Assembly (NCBI RefSeq): GCF_017654505.1
Contig: NW_024471559.1
Location: 1-64,000 of the forward strand
Direction of reading: 5' to 3'
DNA: 64,000 nucleotides
Source of the DNA: Polyodon spathula
Taxonomy: Eukaryota; Chordata; Actinopteri; Acipenseriformes; Polyodontidae
In this document: positions 36,002 through 50,600 of the stretch, piece after piece
Layout: every line of letters begins with the position of its first letter
How positions within the stretch are numbered: position 1 is the stretch's first letter
The notes under the pieces: model-generated
What the model saw: only the letters and a program-made list of their open reading frames with translations
The model's database searches: none
What the model was told of the DNA's origin: nothing
Made by a program: the position numbers and the translations under genes

Positions 36002-36997
36002 TGGGCCTGATCTTCGATCTTCACACAATCCCCTCACTAAATTTGTGCCTCCAAAAAAATACTACTTGGCATAAAAAGAGAGATATTCCAATATAGCACA
36101 AAGCAGTTGCGCGACATTGGAATATAACAGTTTTTTGTGCAACCCACAATACCAAAAACACTTATCCATTTGGAAGCCCCGATCTGCTCGTGTATCCCTT
36201 AGTCATTCTTCTGTTGAAAATCCCCCCCTTCCAACTGCCCTGCCTCACCATGCCCCCTGCCCATATCATGGCACAGTACAGGCAATGGCATGGAATGCAG
36301 ATCAAGCATGTATACCGTAGGCCTACTTCTGAGAAAATAAATAACACTATTAAAAAATAAAATCAACAGTCAGCTGTGTCCTTATATCTTGTAGAATTTC
36401 TGGGTGAGGGGCTTGAAAAGTAAAGGGAGCCTTTGGTTGAGCTCCGTGAGCACTGTGATGTAAACTAGCCCCACACTGCTCTTTTTCCAAAACTAATGTT
36501 TCTGAGGATAGGCATTTAGCAATATGCACATTTTATGGATTCATTCTGTGCACTGCAAAACCCTAAAGATCCTCACAAACTTTGCCCTTTGCCATATTTG
36601 TTCAAATTTAGCCTTTCGAGCAATTCAAATAATTTAGTGCAAATGCATATGACATTTGTCCACATGCATACATTTGTATCTAATGTTTATCATTATCATA
36701 GGCATTAGCATGGTGAATGAGCCCAAAATTTAAAGGGCCATCACAGACTTTTACAGATTTATCTGGGGCTGTTTCCTAAGAAGATAGGTGAAATGTCTCA
36801 CAAATATGAGTAGGCTACATTTCACCTATTCAATTAATCGGTGCAGTGAATTTTACTTTTTAGTTTTCTGTTAGGTTCTGTTATGATCTGTTTTTTTTTC
36901 GCCTATAAAATATACCAGTGGCCACCTGCATGTTTTGTCCATCCATAATTATATAATGTTATAAGTTATATAACATATATAACTTTACTCTTAAATA

Positions 36998-36998
<1 letters not shown>

Positions 36999-37050
<52 letters not shown>
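36999..37050. repeat. (TG)n(TA)n microsatellite, unit B
   Basis: Partner of 7133-7184. Confidence 0.9.
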
Positions 37051-37051
<1 letters not shown>

Positions 37052-38598
37052 TAACACAATCCATTTGAATCAAATAAAACAGGTTGAACGAGCAGTGGAA
37101 TGAATGTAGCCCCTCTCAAACAATAACTTTGGATTCAAAACACAGACAAATCCCCAATTAGTAATCAATATAGCCTGCTGTGTCCCTGATATTAAAATCA
37201 ATGTAAATACCAAGGTAAGGAAATGCAAAATGTAGATTGATCAATGTGTAGGAATGGGTTTCATACTACTGTGTAAGGGTCTATTTTTATTGTTGTTGAT
37301 TTAATTATATAGATAGTTGCTTTGTATCTGCCAGCTCGGTCTATGTTACATACCGTACTATACCATTCTGTTGTAGGCCTACTCTTCATTCTGAACCAAG
37401 AATGTACCTGCTGAGGAGAGGGTATAGCTCGGCTACTTAAGCCTGAAATACCATAGGCTCAAATTGACGCAAGCACTGGACAGTAACATTAAAGCCCTCT
37501 TGAATAATTAAACAGTTGATCATCTTAAAATGTTCACCGTGAAGTGTGCATGTGATATTGGAGTGAACAGTGTGTGTTGTCGGACCACCCTTTCAGAGCA
37601 GGATGTGCTGAATCAGTGCTGTCTGAGAGTGTGAGGAGAGGGAGAGGAGAAGACGAGGAAAGAGAGGATGGGAATGAGATTGAGAGAAAGCTACATTAAA
37701 TAGTATTAACAAAGTCTTTGACTTAGCGGCTCACAAAGTTATTATATAGGTTCCTGTTTACTGTTTAACGATATAGAAAACTAAACAACTAGGCTACTAC
37801 TTGGAGAATAGTTAGCTGTTTATCATCGTATTGAGACATGCCAACTCTTCAAACTGTGTGTTTACTGGAAAATAAAACATAAGCTTCATTCAAGAGGATC
37901 GGCGAGCTGTCCAGATCCCTGTGCCATTGAAATCCAGCTTGTGGAGTTGCCTGTCAGATCGGAGGACAAGAATACCTACTAACGCCAGCTGTTTTCGATG
38001 TTTCTGGATGAGTAAGTACCCTGCTACTGGCAGGTTGTTATAATGCAAATAGCAATGCAATAAAGTGAGGTATTTCTTTTTGGATCGGGACCGAACTATA
38101 TATTTGTGATTAGACTGGAGATACTACTTTTTGATCGGAAAGTAAATAGTAGCCTAATGTTTCGGTCTGAAAGAGCGGTTGAGATAGCAGCTTCCTGCAA
38201 CTTTTATTTTTTAAATATGCACTTTAAAACAGTGAAACTGCGATCACAATCATTCTTTTGAATACCTGTCCTATAATCATTATATAATAGGCCTAATGTA
38301 GATGTGGATGGAGTTTTGTGTGACCGCTGGTTGTTTTCCATAGTGGTACCTTGGAAAGTGCCTGCAGTTCAGTGCTTGTGTGTGCTGGAGGGACGTGCGC
38401 AGAGTTAAGGCTTGCTTTTTAAAAGCGTTATTTTGTGCCTCACAAACCTGGTTTTGTGCTTGGCACATACCTTCGAATATATCAGGATCACACATATTGT
38501 CGGCCACTCCCCCCATATCGCGCGATGCATACATTTTATTTCTGCACAGCTTAGAATGGATTGTGAATCGCAAAAGGATGTTTCAACTATGGCAACAT

Positions 38599-39438
38599 CT
38601 AAACTCGACGTAGGAGGTACATTTCATCAGCACTAATTACATAAATGGGAATCAAACTGATAAAGTTCAGAAGTATTTCAGTTGTGATTGCATCTTTTGG
38701 GAGTGCAAACATCACTGGATCAGATTAAAACATGCAAAGAAGCAGGCTAAAGTGAGTGGACTCATCCAAATTAAGGCTAAATTATCTCAGACAGTCACTA
38801 CCTTTATATTGAAAATCTACTGTTTAGCTGTGTTTCCCTTATAAAAGTTTGCCACACTAAATTTACACAACAATTTAGCAGTTTCCTCATATTTTTTTCA
38901 TAGTTTAAAATGATTTGTTGTGCTATTAATATGCTTTACCATACCTCTGTGGGCTTTAAAATACTTACCTATGCTTTACCATGCTTTCATGGTGGTTTAT
39001 TATTGCCCTTTGCAAGGGTTAGTTTAATATTGTTCTTTTTTTATATAATTGAACAGACTTTACCATGCTTTCCCTGTGCTTTATTACACTTTGCTATACT
39101 TTTACTATGGGGCACTTTCATAAGGAACAAAATCTTTTAACACACCACCTCAGCGGTTGCTAGTGTATTTCTAAACCATTTTCTACTCTCAATGCCTATT
39201 CTGTTCACAGCAAGAGATGTACTGCACTGTAGTGTTATTGCATTTTTTCCCCCTTCAGTGTCCATGATGACCAATAGGTAAAATGTTGACACATTATTAA
39301 ACTAGAAGAGCAGTTCAGTGTGTGCAGCAAGAATCAAGAAGATAACTTTAACACTTTGAAAGATCTGACCTCTCACACATGGCCTCTTCAGTGTTCATTT
39401 TCACTCCATTAAAGTCCAATTAATTCAAAAAAACTATG
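38599..39438. repeat. Internal ~870-base duplication, second copy (unit B)
   Basis: Unit B equivalent of 8733-9573. Confidence 0.72.
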
Positions 39439-39723
39439 AATTGAGAGCTAATATTTTGCGATTCTTCTTAAAACACTTCCATGTCATCCATATGCAATAT
39501 CAGAAGAACCCGAGAAGGTGAGGTGGGAAGCACTGGTCCATTTGATGTGCAATGACCCTGCTTTAATCTAGACTCATGTCTTTGTTCTAGCCATGTCCTT
39601 AATTATTACACTGACCAAAATGTTTACTACAATGACGGCCAAAAAAGATAAAATAGTAATTATCACATCTCATACTGATCCAAAAAAATTAGTGAAGAAT
39701 GAAGTTGCTTAAAGATGTCACTC

Positions 39724-40407
39724 TGTGGCAATGTTGCCCCGCCCTTGTGTGTATTTAGGTGTTGTATGTTGCGTGCTGTGTGTTAATGTAGGTGTTTAGT
39801 CATTACACTGGATGTAGTATGGGTTACGAGCATGAGTGTTTAAAATATATATTTGTATTTAGGCACGAGGATTGCACAGCACTTCACGTGCAGGTAAAAT
39901 GTAATAATATGTGAGTATGGGGAATTGCACTTTATTAATTCACGTGCAGTTGTACTGAGACTCCAATTGAATGATTGATTAGCAATCGAGTCTCGGTACA
40001 GCTGCATAAAAGCAACATGTTTTCACTCACTCTGGGTTGTGTGTTTGGTGAGTGGAGAACAGGTATGGACAGGAGAAAGTAAAAACGTAGAGTAAATTAA
40101 ATTCAAGAAGATAATTGCTATTACTGCACGATACTTGTGTGTTTGTTCGGACACATCGTGTTTTGTTTGTCTGTTCGTCTGCTGTTTGTTTAGTGTTAAT
40201 CCGTTTTGTTTGTCTATTTATTTTGGCCTCAAGTGCCATGTCCTGTGTTTTGTTTCTTTCAAACCTTTTATTTTTCTACTCTGTTTAATTATTAAATGCT
40301 GAGCTCAGCAAAGGGCTCAGCTTCACCAAACTCCACCTCTCTGTGTCTCTTCTGTGTTGCTCCCTGTTTCTGGTCTGACGTCACCCACTACAGCCGTCTT
40401 TGTGACA
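39724..40407 (-). mobile_element. Solo LTR in unit B, same insertion as in unit A
   Basis: Same termini and same CACTC target duplication (39719-39723 and 40408-40412). The internal stretch near 40060-40210 differs strongly from unit A (10200-10350), as if one copy was altered after duplication. Confidence 0.72.
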
Positions 40408-42274
40408 CACTCACACTACAATATGGCTGCAACCCCAATGTCTTTCTCCTGGTGGAGCTGTTCTAGTTCTGTACCACCCTGTGGCAAAGTGAGTAATTGT
40501 GTGTAGGTGAAGGCAATGCAGCAGTGCTTAAGAAACAGTCAGACAATGATATCCAGGTGCAAGGGTGTTTAATGATATTTTCCAGTGCCTGACAACAAAA
40601 CAAACAGTAAACAATAAATTATACTAAGTAATACAGCAGCGTGTATAACTTTATTTGTAATCCCTGGGTTTGTCCCAAAATAATAGTCCCATTCATTATA
40701 AACCCACATGAAACACAAACCACACGTACAAGTCCGTTAGCGAGTGAATTATTGATCATGGTGCAATACAGTTCTCCGTGACAGTGATGTTGGCCAGTTT
40801 GCACATGCCTTTGGCAACAGCTTGGATCGTGTTAGCCGTCTAATAACAATAAGCAAACAGTTTTTAGACAGGACAGTACAAACAAACAAAACACTCACAT
40901 TTTCACCAGTCTCCTTTTAGGTTTGTTCTAACCATTTACAAAGGAACAGATCACATAACTACGTCCCATTTTTTTTACTGTCACGCGTGACCCCTTGGTC
41001 AACGAGCACATCCGCTCCTCCAATCTGTGGATGCCACGCCGTTTCCTGTCTGGGTCATTGGTTTTGTGTGCCATATCATTAACTCAAAGATAAGAAATGT
41101 CAAGGCCAAGATTTACTTGGCCTTGATGTATTCAAGGGAGGGAAACCCCTATATAAGCACAGAGCCAGATCCCATTTGATATAGCTCAACTTGATAACTA
41201 CAAGCTGATGTTATCAATGTTGTGAAGATCTCTGAAAAACTGATTGCTGTTTGGGTCATATTTAGAAGTCTTCGATCTTTGCACAATCCCCTCGCTAAAT
41301 TTGGGCCTCCCAAAAAAATAGTGCTTTTTCACAAAATGAGAGATATTCCAAAACAGCACAAAGCAGTTGCGAGACAATGGAATATAGCAGTTTTTTGAGC
41401 AATTCGCAAATCTGTTTGTGCCTCGCAAAACTGTCTGACAGTCACCATTAGTAATGGCATTACCCCGACAAGCTGCTATCATTGGTGTCGCCGCAGTATT
41501 TCACAGGTAGCCTGCAAAAGGCAGAAGGGCATGGAGTGCTTGTGTGACTTGGGAGACAGAGTGTTAGTGACAAAGTCGAATAGACAGGACAGGTCCCCTA
41601 CTGCTTGGAGGTCCACTAGCTGCTTGAGCGGTTATGAAGAGTAGGGGATGACATTAATAAAAGAAATCCCCCCCCCCCTCGGTTTTGGACCCGTCCAAAC
41701 AGCTTGCCTGATGGTAGGGAAACTAAGCTACCACAGAGGGACAGAAAGGTACCCAAACCTGGAAAGGAAAAAGGTCAAGACAAGTCCTGTTCATAGAATC
41801 GACCTCCATCAGGCATGAGCCCCGAAGTGAGGGCCGGCACCCGCTGGATACCCGCGGGACTTGGAGGAAAAGGGGAAGAAGGTTAGGAAAAGAAAAAGGC
41901 ATATAGATTAGTGCCTCGCTGAGGCTAAAGCGCACACGCTGCGAAAGAACAGGTGTTGCTGGGGGTACCTTCTGACCTACGAGGAACGGGGGCTGCTTAT
42001 CCAGTCCTGGTCGGGGGAGTAAGACTCACTCTCCCCCCAAAGGATGGACCCCCGGCTCCCCACAAAACCGCACCAGTGGGACAGGAAAGAAACTGCATGC
42101 TGCACGCATAAATGCAAGCTGAAAAACAAAAAGGACATAGAGAGGTTAGTAGGGACAAGTTATGGATTGGAGGCCATCCACACTGTGGAGAGGAACGCCC
42201 CCCTAGAGCGAGGAAACCTGGCAGAGAGGGCACCCCCACTCCGGGCATTCTAACCAAGGATGTTGGGCAGCTGC

Positions 42275-43180
42275 ATTGTCCAGTGAAGTACTGATGTAGG
42301 ACTCTATGGCAGAAGACCAACATCCCATGTATTAAATGATGTGTTGATTACCCTCTGCTCGTGCAGTTGAGGTGGTAACTCCGATCCGGAAGGAATGAGG
42401 AGAATATGACTGAGAAGAGAAGGAAATCTAGCTCTTGACGGGAGGGAGAAGAGCTGGGAAGAAAACCAGTGTCTGGAGATAATAATCCTTGAGTAGTTCG
42501 AGAAGACAGGATGTGAGGGAAGAATAGGGCTCTTGGCAGCGAGACATCTGATTAAAGCCAAGCTAAAACAGAGAGGAGTGAATCTTTGATAGTTGGACGA
42601 ATTGACTTCTATGGAGTTGCTCAGTCTAGGAGGACCTCGGGAGAAGCTGGGATAGGTCTGAGTGTTGCAAGCGGAGCGCAGGAAAGCTGGTTGGAGAAGG
42701 AATGGAGAACTCCGAATGGCAGATGAAGCTGAAGAAAGCACATAGGCACAGTACCTCCATGGTGAGGTCATCCAAAGGATTGAAGAAGCCATTCCTGAGC
42801 ATGGAGATCAGAAGTTGACGGATGTCCAAAGATATTGATAGCCTGGAAGGCGGCGCTATGGGAGAGCACTTCAGAGCTATGGAGAGTCAGGCAGATAATC
42901 AAGATGGACAGGAGCTGTGGTGCAGGGATGGACAGAAGATGTAACTGATGTTGAATGTCGGAGATAAATGAAGGGAGGAGGTTCAAGGAGACCTGCAGGT
43001 AGGCAATGAATGTGAGGAAATGGTCCAGGGTGAAGACTGAATAAGAGATCTGGTTCTGGATGCAGAATAGGGGGAATATTGACTAGGCGGTGGAGTGGGC
43101 GGACCGGGTAGAAGCCTCCGACATGAACTGTCGTGCTGTGGAGAGAAGAACGGAGCGGGTAGGGTTCAGACAAATTTCAG
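42275..43180 (-). pseudogene. Degenerate tyrosine-recombinase element, unit B
   Basis: Twin of the unit A relic with the same frameshifts, so it was already dead before the unit duplicated. Confidence 0.55.
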
Positions 43181-43553
43181 GTCCTTGAAAGGGAAAAACT
43201 GGGTGTAGAGAGTTTGCGTTGGGAACCAGGCTCTGGAACTTGAGGACCAATTGCTCCTTTAATGCGGCTAACGTCACTTCCAAGCACTGCTCCTTAGAGT
43301 AGCTATCCAGCATTCTTCCCTGTCTCTGGGATGACAGTGAAGATGTGTCTTGGTCCACTGCCAAAGCTTCTTGCACCAAGTATGACTGCTTCACGTTCAG
43401 CAGATGTAGCTCTTGCAATCCAGCGAGAACAGTGTGTAGCCTTTCCCAACCCTCCACCATCAGAGACAACAGTGAGGATCCGGAGTCTAGATTTCTGTTC
43501 TGCATGTCTGTCAGAGACCTAGGAACATGAATTTTTATTTTTTTGGGGAGCAT
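43083..43553 (-). pseudogene. 156-residue open frame upstream of the recombinase relic, unit B
   Basis: Twin of the frame at 13231-13701. Confidence 0.35.
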
Positions 43554-46500
43554 GACGGAGGGGCAGATGCAGAAAAACTGTAGCAGCGGTTGATGTTCTT
43601 GCTGAAACGACTTGGTGATCTGTATTGAAGATGAGCTGAAGGAACTATATTCATTGATTGTTCCAGTGTTGCAGCAAGAAATACCACATCCTGATATCTA
43701 GAGAGATGAGATGCTGACCATCCTATGTGTTAGTTAATACAGGATCGATCAGCGGTTTGCTACTATCATGTCTGCTTGGAATGGAAAAGGTGAACTCACA
43801 TTCAGAGATTTGGGTTTCACAACTCCAGTCATTCTCCTAATAGTGGAACTCCTTAACTCATAATCAAGACAGATTTCCAGTCTCGTACCACATCTCTCAC
43901 CATGTATTAATGTTGTAGTATTTGAGAGGATGAGCGGACATACTAGATGGGAATTAGCGTTAGCCTTGACTGTGGAAATGGCTGCCATGATCCGAGTATG
44001 GAGGAAAGCTGGAGCGTTGAAAGCTCTGGCGGAGGCTTTCTTGCTTCTGAAAGATAAATATTTTACAGTTGAGGCGAGAGTGAGAATGTGTGATATGAAT
44101 GTTCTGCCTTGGAATAATGCAAATTGCGAAATTGAAGTGTCCAAAGGGAGATAACCAGTTGCGTTTAGAGATTGAAAATACTTGGAAGTTGATAATGAGC
44201 TGACAAAATTATTCCAGGATTTGTCGTGTGGGAGGCTGGTTTCTGACTGACATTGACCCAGGTGATTCCGAGAAAGGCATGATTTAAAAGCATCTAAAAT
44301 ATCAGCTTTTGAGAGCCAAGCACCGTGGCCAGCTGCTTCGACTGATTAATAGCGTTGGAAGCTGTAATGTAACAAAGCAAGAGTTAATCGAGGAGAATTA
44401 GGGCGTTGAGACTGGAGGAACTGCCCACCGGGGTGAAAAGATCAATGATTAGGCGCTTCCCGATATTTTGTGGGTCACTATTCTGATGGGCTAATGCTGA
44501 AGACTGGGAACGGAGCCGGGAAGGGGCTGGCCATGAATTCTTTGTCCAGCTCAACTTGAATTAGAGACTCGGAGATTCTGGTTTCAGAGGAAGCAGAAGG
44601 AAGGTTTTGCATATGCATTGGACAGAGAGAGAGCGGGTCGAGTCTATGACCACAGGAAGGTGCAGAAAATAGGTGCATTTGTTGCTGCTGGACAGTGCAG
44701 AGCGTAACTGTGTCTGACCACGGGGCATGTGTGGAACTTTACTATCTTCTATAACTTGCCCTTGGATCAACGGTGAGAGGTGATTACATCAGATTACGGC
44801 TGCTGATTGGAGCCTGAAGCAGATGCAGTAACTAGGTTGTACTGTGGAATGGATAGATGAGGGCGGGGCTGGAACTGCCTGGGCTGGGGCGATCAATGGA
44901 GCCACTAAAAGAAAGAGATGTAATGAAGGAGAGGTGAAGATAGAAACGGAAATGGGGTGAATGAGGGAGTTCATGTCATAGAAATATTGTTATGAAGCTT
45001 AAGGATTAATTCGGGTATGTCTCCTGGCTGCTGCGCATAATGCCAGGGCAGCAGGTCTGGGTGCTGGGTAGAGGTCTGTATTAAAAGTAGACAGTCCATC
45101 GGAGAAATGAAAAAATATTTTGAGGAGTATTCGACGCAGAGTTTCCTGCAGCGTATGCGAAACTAAACACGCAAATGTAAAATGAAAGACCGGTGAAAGG
45201 AAAGCCAAAAGAAAACGTAAAACGAAAGACAAGAGCAGGAAGCAGTGCACAGCTTAAATAGAGTAGAGAGAGAGATTGACAGGTGGAATAGCTATTGGAA
45301 GCAGCTCAGATGACAGAGAACAGGTTGAGTCATCCCGCAGGTGAGTGCCTTTTACTTCACCCCCTGAACGAAACAAAAAGGCTACATGTACCGATATGAC
45401 AGCAGACGAGAACACACAATATATCATGCACACATACACACAGGACCATTCAAATACACAATTGGTCTCCCTAGCTAGGCGTCGAGTTTTCAAATTAATG
45501 AACTGATAACGCCACTGTTTTATTGAATATGGACAGTGTTGTATCACAAGGAAATACTATATAGGTTTCTTTAAATGCCAGCAGATCCGACATAGCTTTA
45601 TGTTTTTGAAATAAAAAAAAAAAAAATCTTTGGATAACTGTCCAAAGCTAAACTGTGGTAGCCACACACCCCTACCAAGGTAGCACAACCACTCTCTCTA
45701 ATTTGTAAATGTAACGAGTTCATTCAACTGCAAAATAAACATCAATCAAGCATTTTTAAATACACAATAAATAGAAATGTGGTGGGTATTCATTTTCTAA
45801 CTTGTTTTTCATTCTAGTCACACATTTGGAAATCATGAATCAGCTCAGTTTGTAAGGATTTGAGTGTCGCCGGAATGGATTTTTTTCATTCTGCCATTTT
45901 TTTTAATTATAATAATGAATTCGGCTGCTCTTGTATCGACATTATTTTTGTTTATAATTTAATTCCTAAATATCTCCCTTCCTAAATGGCACTAAAATGT
46001 TAATTGTAGCCTACTATGATTTCTCAGTAAATGAACAGTCTCTGTACAGTTAGCAACATCGACATTCAGCAAACTGGACAGTTGCATAAAAACGGCCAGA
46101 AATTACAGTTAACAGAACTGTTTGTCCCGCCTCAGCTAACTTATGAATGGACTGCTGTAGAGAAAATATAGGTCTTTGATTGGTTGATCGTATCACAGGT
46201 CTTGCTTTAGGAAAACTTTAGCTTGGCTTTAACAGCAAGAGTGCCCTGAAGGTGATTGACTCTCCGAAGTGCAGCTGCCCACCCCTACACCCATAATACG
46301 CAGCAACCTATGGAATAGCCAAATACAGCAATGGGCCACAAGATGGGTGTATAACATATTTATACAGTTAATTTACAGATGTGTCACAACACACAGCAAA
46401 GATAACAGTTGTGTACATCACCTGCTGAGTGACAGTCCGGTAATCAGACATGGGTTGAATGACGAGTTTAGCAAGGAAAGAGGCGAGCTCGTCAGGCAGT

Positions 46501-47175
46501 CGGCAATTTATCCACAAACAAAAAAAGTAAAGTAAATAAAGGTTGTATGTGTGTTACCTAGCGATGGTAACGCACAGAGGACTAATACAGCAAGTTGTAC
46601 AAAAATGCAAAATAAAACACAGTACAAAAAACTATCAAAATAAAGGTGCCGTAACAACGGCCTGTGCTACTTCCTAAGGCATGGAGGTTCCGCTCTATAC
46701 ACCTCACTCACTGTACATTAGTGGGATTTACAATCCCTGAACTAATCTTCTCTGTTCAATTACAACCAAACCCCGACTCCGACTACTAGCAGGGCCGTCG
46801 GTGGTTTCGCTTCTGATCCCGGGTCACTCTCATGGCGATCAGGATTACGCAGCCAGGTCTCCATGTCCGGGTAGCATGGACAATCTTTAGCCCATAGCAA
46901 TACCTGCTGATTATCCACCGCTATCAATCACACACAACAGGCAGGCTATCCCAGGAGCATCAGATACTTCATTAAATTAATAACAACAATGTACACACTT
47001 ATTTACAATACATACACACAAAACCCACTCTTCATGTGCAGGGCTCCTGCCCTGCTACAAAGTACTAATGTTGTTAAACATGTAGAGCACTGGATCGCCC
47101 AGACTGCTTTTTACCTGCGATTTATTGTGGTCTGCGCAACCAACCAATCCATTTTTTAAAGCATTTCATAAACCA

Positions 47176-47675
47176 NNNNNNNNNNNNNNNNNNNNNNNNN
47201 NNNNNNNNNNNNNNNNNNNNNNNNNNNNNNNNNNNNNNNNNNNNNNNNNNNNNNNNNNNNNNNNNNNNNNNNNNNNNNNNNNNNNNNNNNNNNNNNNNNN
47301 NNNNNNNNNNNNNNNNNNNNNNNNNNNNNNNNNNNNNNNNNNNNNNNNNNNNNNNNNNNNNNNNNNNNNNNNNNNNNNNNNNNNNNNNNNNNNNNNNNNN
47401 NNNNNNNNNNNNNNNNNNNNNNNNNNNNNNNNNNNNNNNNNNNNNNNNNNNNNNNNNNNNNNNNNNNNNNNNNNNNNNNNNNNNNNNNNNNNNNNNNNNN
47501 NNNNNNNNNNNNNNNNNNNNNNNNNNNNNNNNNNNNNNNNNNNNNNNNNNNNNNNNNNNNNNNNNNNNNNNNNNNNNNNNNNNNNNNNNNNNNNNNNNNN
47601 NNNNNNNNNNNNNNNNNNNNNNNNNNNNNNNNNNNNNNNNNNNNNNNNNNNNNNNNNNNNNNNNNNNNNNNNNNN
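47176..47675. other. Assembly gap of exactly 500 N
   Basis: A round 500 suggests a placeholder of unknown true length. It separates unit B from PLEKHG5 and hides the middle of PLEKHG5, which needs far more coding sequence than 500 bases could hold, so the true gap must be larger or the join is wrong. Confidence 0.95.
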
Positions 47676-47682
47676 ACCGGGA
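47676..47682 (-). CDS. plekhg5: Start of the next PLEKHG5 exon, cut by the gap
   Basis: CTGCCCTCACAG is a good acceptor, followed by seven bases in the right phase before the N run. Confidence 0.45.
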
Positions 47683-50600
47683 CTGTGAGGGCAGCAATCC
47701 CATCTGGGAAGACTCTGGGAGTGTAGGAGGCAGTGATGAAGAGGGGAGAGGGGAGAGGGGAGGCACGTCACAGGGATGGGAGTATGACACTCCCACTGCA
47801 GAGTGGTGTGATCCAGTCCTGGTGTCACTACCTTTGATCTTGAGGTAGTGCCCCCCGAATCTGTACGCCTCGAACCCGAGAGACAGCGGCGTGTTGGACT
47901 GGTCGAGGAACAGATCCACCTTCTCCAGCTCAATCCCCTTCCTCTCAAACACAGGGCACAGGACCTCCCTGCAAACAAGCAGCGTGGGGTGAGAGACGAA
48001 ACACACTCACACTCACTCTGCAAAGTGCACACTCACACTCACCTGAGTGTCTTCTTCTTCATGGCAGGGACGATCTCGGACTCGATGTCCACGTTCAGGT
48101 CGAACTTCAGCGTGAAGCACTCCTTACTGGGGTCCTGCAGGGGGCGACAGAGCAGAGTCAAACAACCCACTGCATACCCTCCCCACGCACACTCACACAC
48201 ACACACACTCACACACACTCACATCAGTGTGTCTTCGTCTTGGTTTTTTTTTGTTCAGCTTCAATGATGCGCTTCTCTGATCCCTGCAGAGGAGGCAAAA
48301 CAAACCAGTTACTAACTGAAAAAATCTGAAATAAAACACAATAAAACAATGCTTTCAATAACCCCACTGTGGAGCCGCTGAGAGAGAACGACAGAATGAA
48401 AAAACAAAGGAGGAGAGGTTTTGAGTGAAGCACCTCAAGCACTCTCAATCTGTAGCTGCTCACTATTGCTGCCTCTTACCCCTTGGCAGTGTCGCCTCCC
48501 CCCTCCCCCTCGTCCTCCTCCTCCACGTCAGAGGGGGGGCTGGTGCGGGGGGGGCAGGACCGCGTCGACATGTTTCGAGCCAGGATCGAACCTGCAGCCA
48601 CAGGGAAGACACAGTCAGAAACACAGCAAGAGAAACACAGGAGGGATCGCAGCCAGGAAAGCAGCTGTGCTTGACTGAGAGACCAGCCTGCTGAGACGAG
48701 GACGACTGAGCTGCTCTGCTTCCTATTGAGCGGCTCTGCTTCCTATTGAGCGGCTCTGCTTCCTATAGAGCGGCTCTGCTTCCTATTGAGCGGCTCTGCT
48801 TCCTATAGAGCTGCTCTGCTTCCTATAGAGCTGCTCTGCTTCCTATTGAGCGGCTCTGCTTCCTATAGAGCTGCTCTGCTTCCTATTGAGCTGCTCTGCT
48901 TCCTATTGAGCTGCTCTGCTTCCTATAGAGCTGCTCTGCTTCCTATTGAGCTGCTCTGCTTCCTATAGAGCTGCTCTGCTTCCTATTGAGCTCTGCTTCC
49001 TATAGAGCTGCTCTGCTTCCTATTGAGCGGCTCTGCTTCCTATAGAGCTGCTCTGCTTCCTATTGAGCTGCTCTGCTTCCTATAGAGCTGCTCTGCTTCC
49101 TATAGAGCTGCACTGCTTCCTATAGAGCTGCACTGCTTCCTATTGAGCTGCTCTGCTTCCTATAGAGCTGCTCTGCTTCCTATTGAGCTGCTCTGCTTCC
49201 TATAGAGCTGCTCTGCTTCCTATTGAGCTGCTCTGCTTCCTATAGAGCTGCTCTGCTTCCTATAGAGCTGCTCTGCTTCCTATGACAGAGCTGCTCTGCT
49301 TCCTATGACAGTGGATTGAGCTGCACTGTGTCCCTCTATTTCTCCTCTCTCTCTCTCACCCTGTGGCTGCAGGTGGAAGCGGGGGTGTCTGTCGTAGTGC
49401 ATGCTGTCTCCAGGTTGCTCGTGGTGACAGCGGGAGTCACATGACTCGCACAGGTTCAGGGGGGTGTGGCTGTTCAGAGCCTGGCAGTCCAGGTGGTGAC
49501 ACACCTGTGGGAGACACAGGGTCAGGGGTCAGGGGTCACCTCCCAAGCACTCCACTGTGTTCAGGTTTGTTTATAGTCTGAAGGGAATTTCGTTAAGGAC
49601 AAGCGAGAGGGCAGAAATATACACCCTGAAAGCATATCACACACTGACCCCAAACACAGAGCTCAAGGTATGGTAAAGCATAGGGAAGCATTGTAAAGCA
49701 CAGAGAGGTCTGGTAAAGCATAGGGAAGCATTGTAAAGCACAGAGAGGTCTGGTAAAGCACAGGGAAGCATTGTAAAGCACAGAGAGGTCTGGTAAAGCA
49801 CAGGGAAGCATTGTAAAGCACAGAGAGGTGGTAAAGCACAGGGAAGCATTGTAAAGCACAGAGAGGTCTGGTAAAGCATAGGGAAGCATTGTAAAGCACA
49901 GAGAGGTCTGGTAAAGCATAGGGAAGCATTGTAAAGCACAGAGAGGTCTGGTAAAGCACAGGGAAGCATTGTAAAGCACAGAGAGGTCTGGTAAAGCATA
50001 GGGAAGCATTGTAAAGCACAGAGAGGTCTGGTAAAGCACAGGGAAGCATTGTAAAGCACAGAGAGGTCTGGTAAAGCACAGGGAAGCATTGCAAAGCACA
50101 GAGAGGTCTGGTAAAGCACAGGGAAGCATTGTAAAGCACAGAGAGGTCTGGTAAAGCACAGGGAAGCATTGTAAAGCACAGAGAGGTCTGGTAAAGCATA
50201 GGGAAGCATTGTAAAGCACAGAGAGGTCTGGTAAAGCACAGGGAAGCATTGTAAAGCACAGAGAGGTCTGGTAAAGCACAGGGAAGCATTGTAAAGCACA
50301 GAGAGGTCTGGTAAAGCACAGGGAAGCATTGTAAAGCACAGAGAGGTCTGGTAAAGCATAGGGAAGCATTGTAAAGCACAGAGAGGTCTGGTAAAGCATA
50401 GGGAAGCATTGTAAAGCACAGAGAGGTCTGGTAAAGCATAGGGAAGCATTGTAAAGCACAGAGAGGTCTGGTAAAGCACAGGGAAGCATTGTAAAGCACA
50501 GAGAGGTCTGGTAAAGCACAGGGAAGCATTGTAAAGCACAGAGAGGTGCTGAACATGATGCAGTGACGCACACAGTGATCAAAGGAGGTGATACAGAGGT

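Larger units (their letters stand above)
31085..47175. repeat. Unit B of the ~29.9-kb duplication (part with its twin inside the window)
   Basis: This matches 1-17254 as described for unit A. The match continues to the last base before the N gap, so the right end of the unit is not seen and further copies could lie in the gap. Confidence 0.85.
34309..47175. other. Long non-coding stretch of unit B
   Basis: Near copy of 4434-17254, again without a recognisable gene. 43560-47175 holds nothing I can name. Confidence 0.5.

Noticed and set aside
47122..48032. Long frames crossing the N gap
   Set aside because: The open reading is created by N bases; only the PLEKHG5 exon at 47832-47968 within them is real.
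48580..48592. Perfect tRNA B-box-like GGTTCGATCC on the minus strand
   Set aside because: It overlaps the splice acceptor and first codons of a PLEKHG5 exon (SILARN); no tRNA arms around it.
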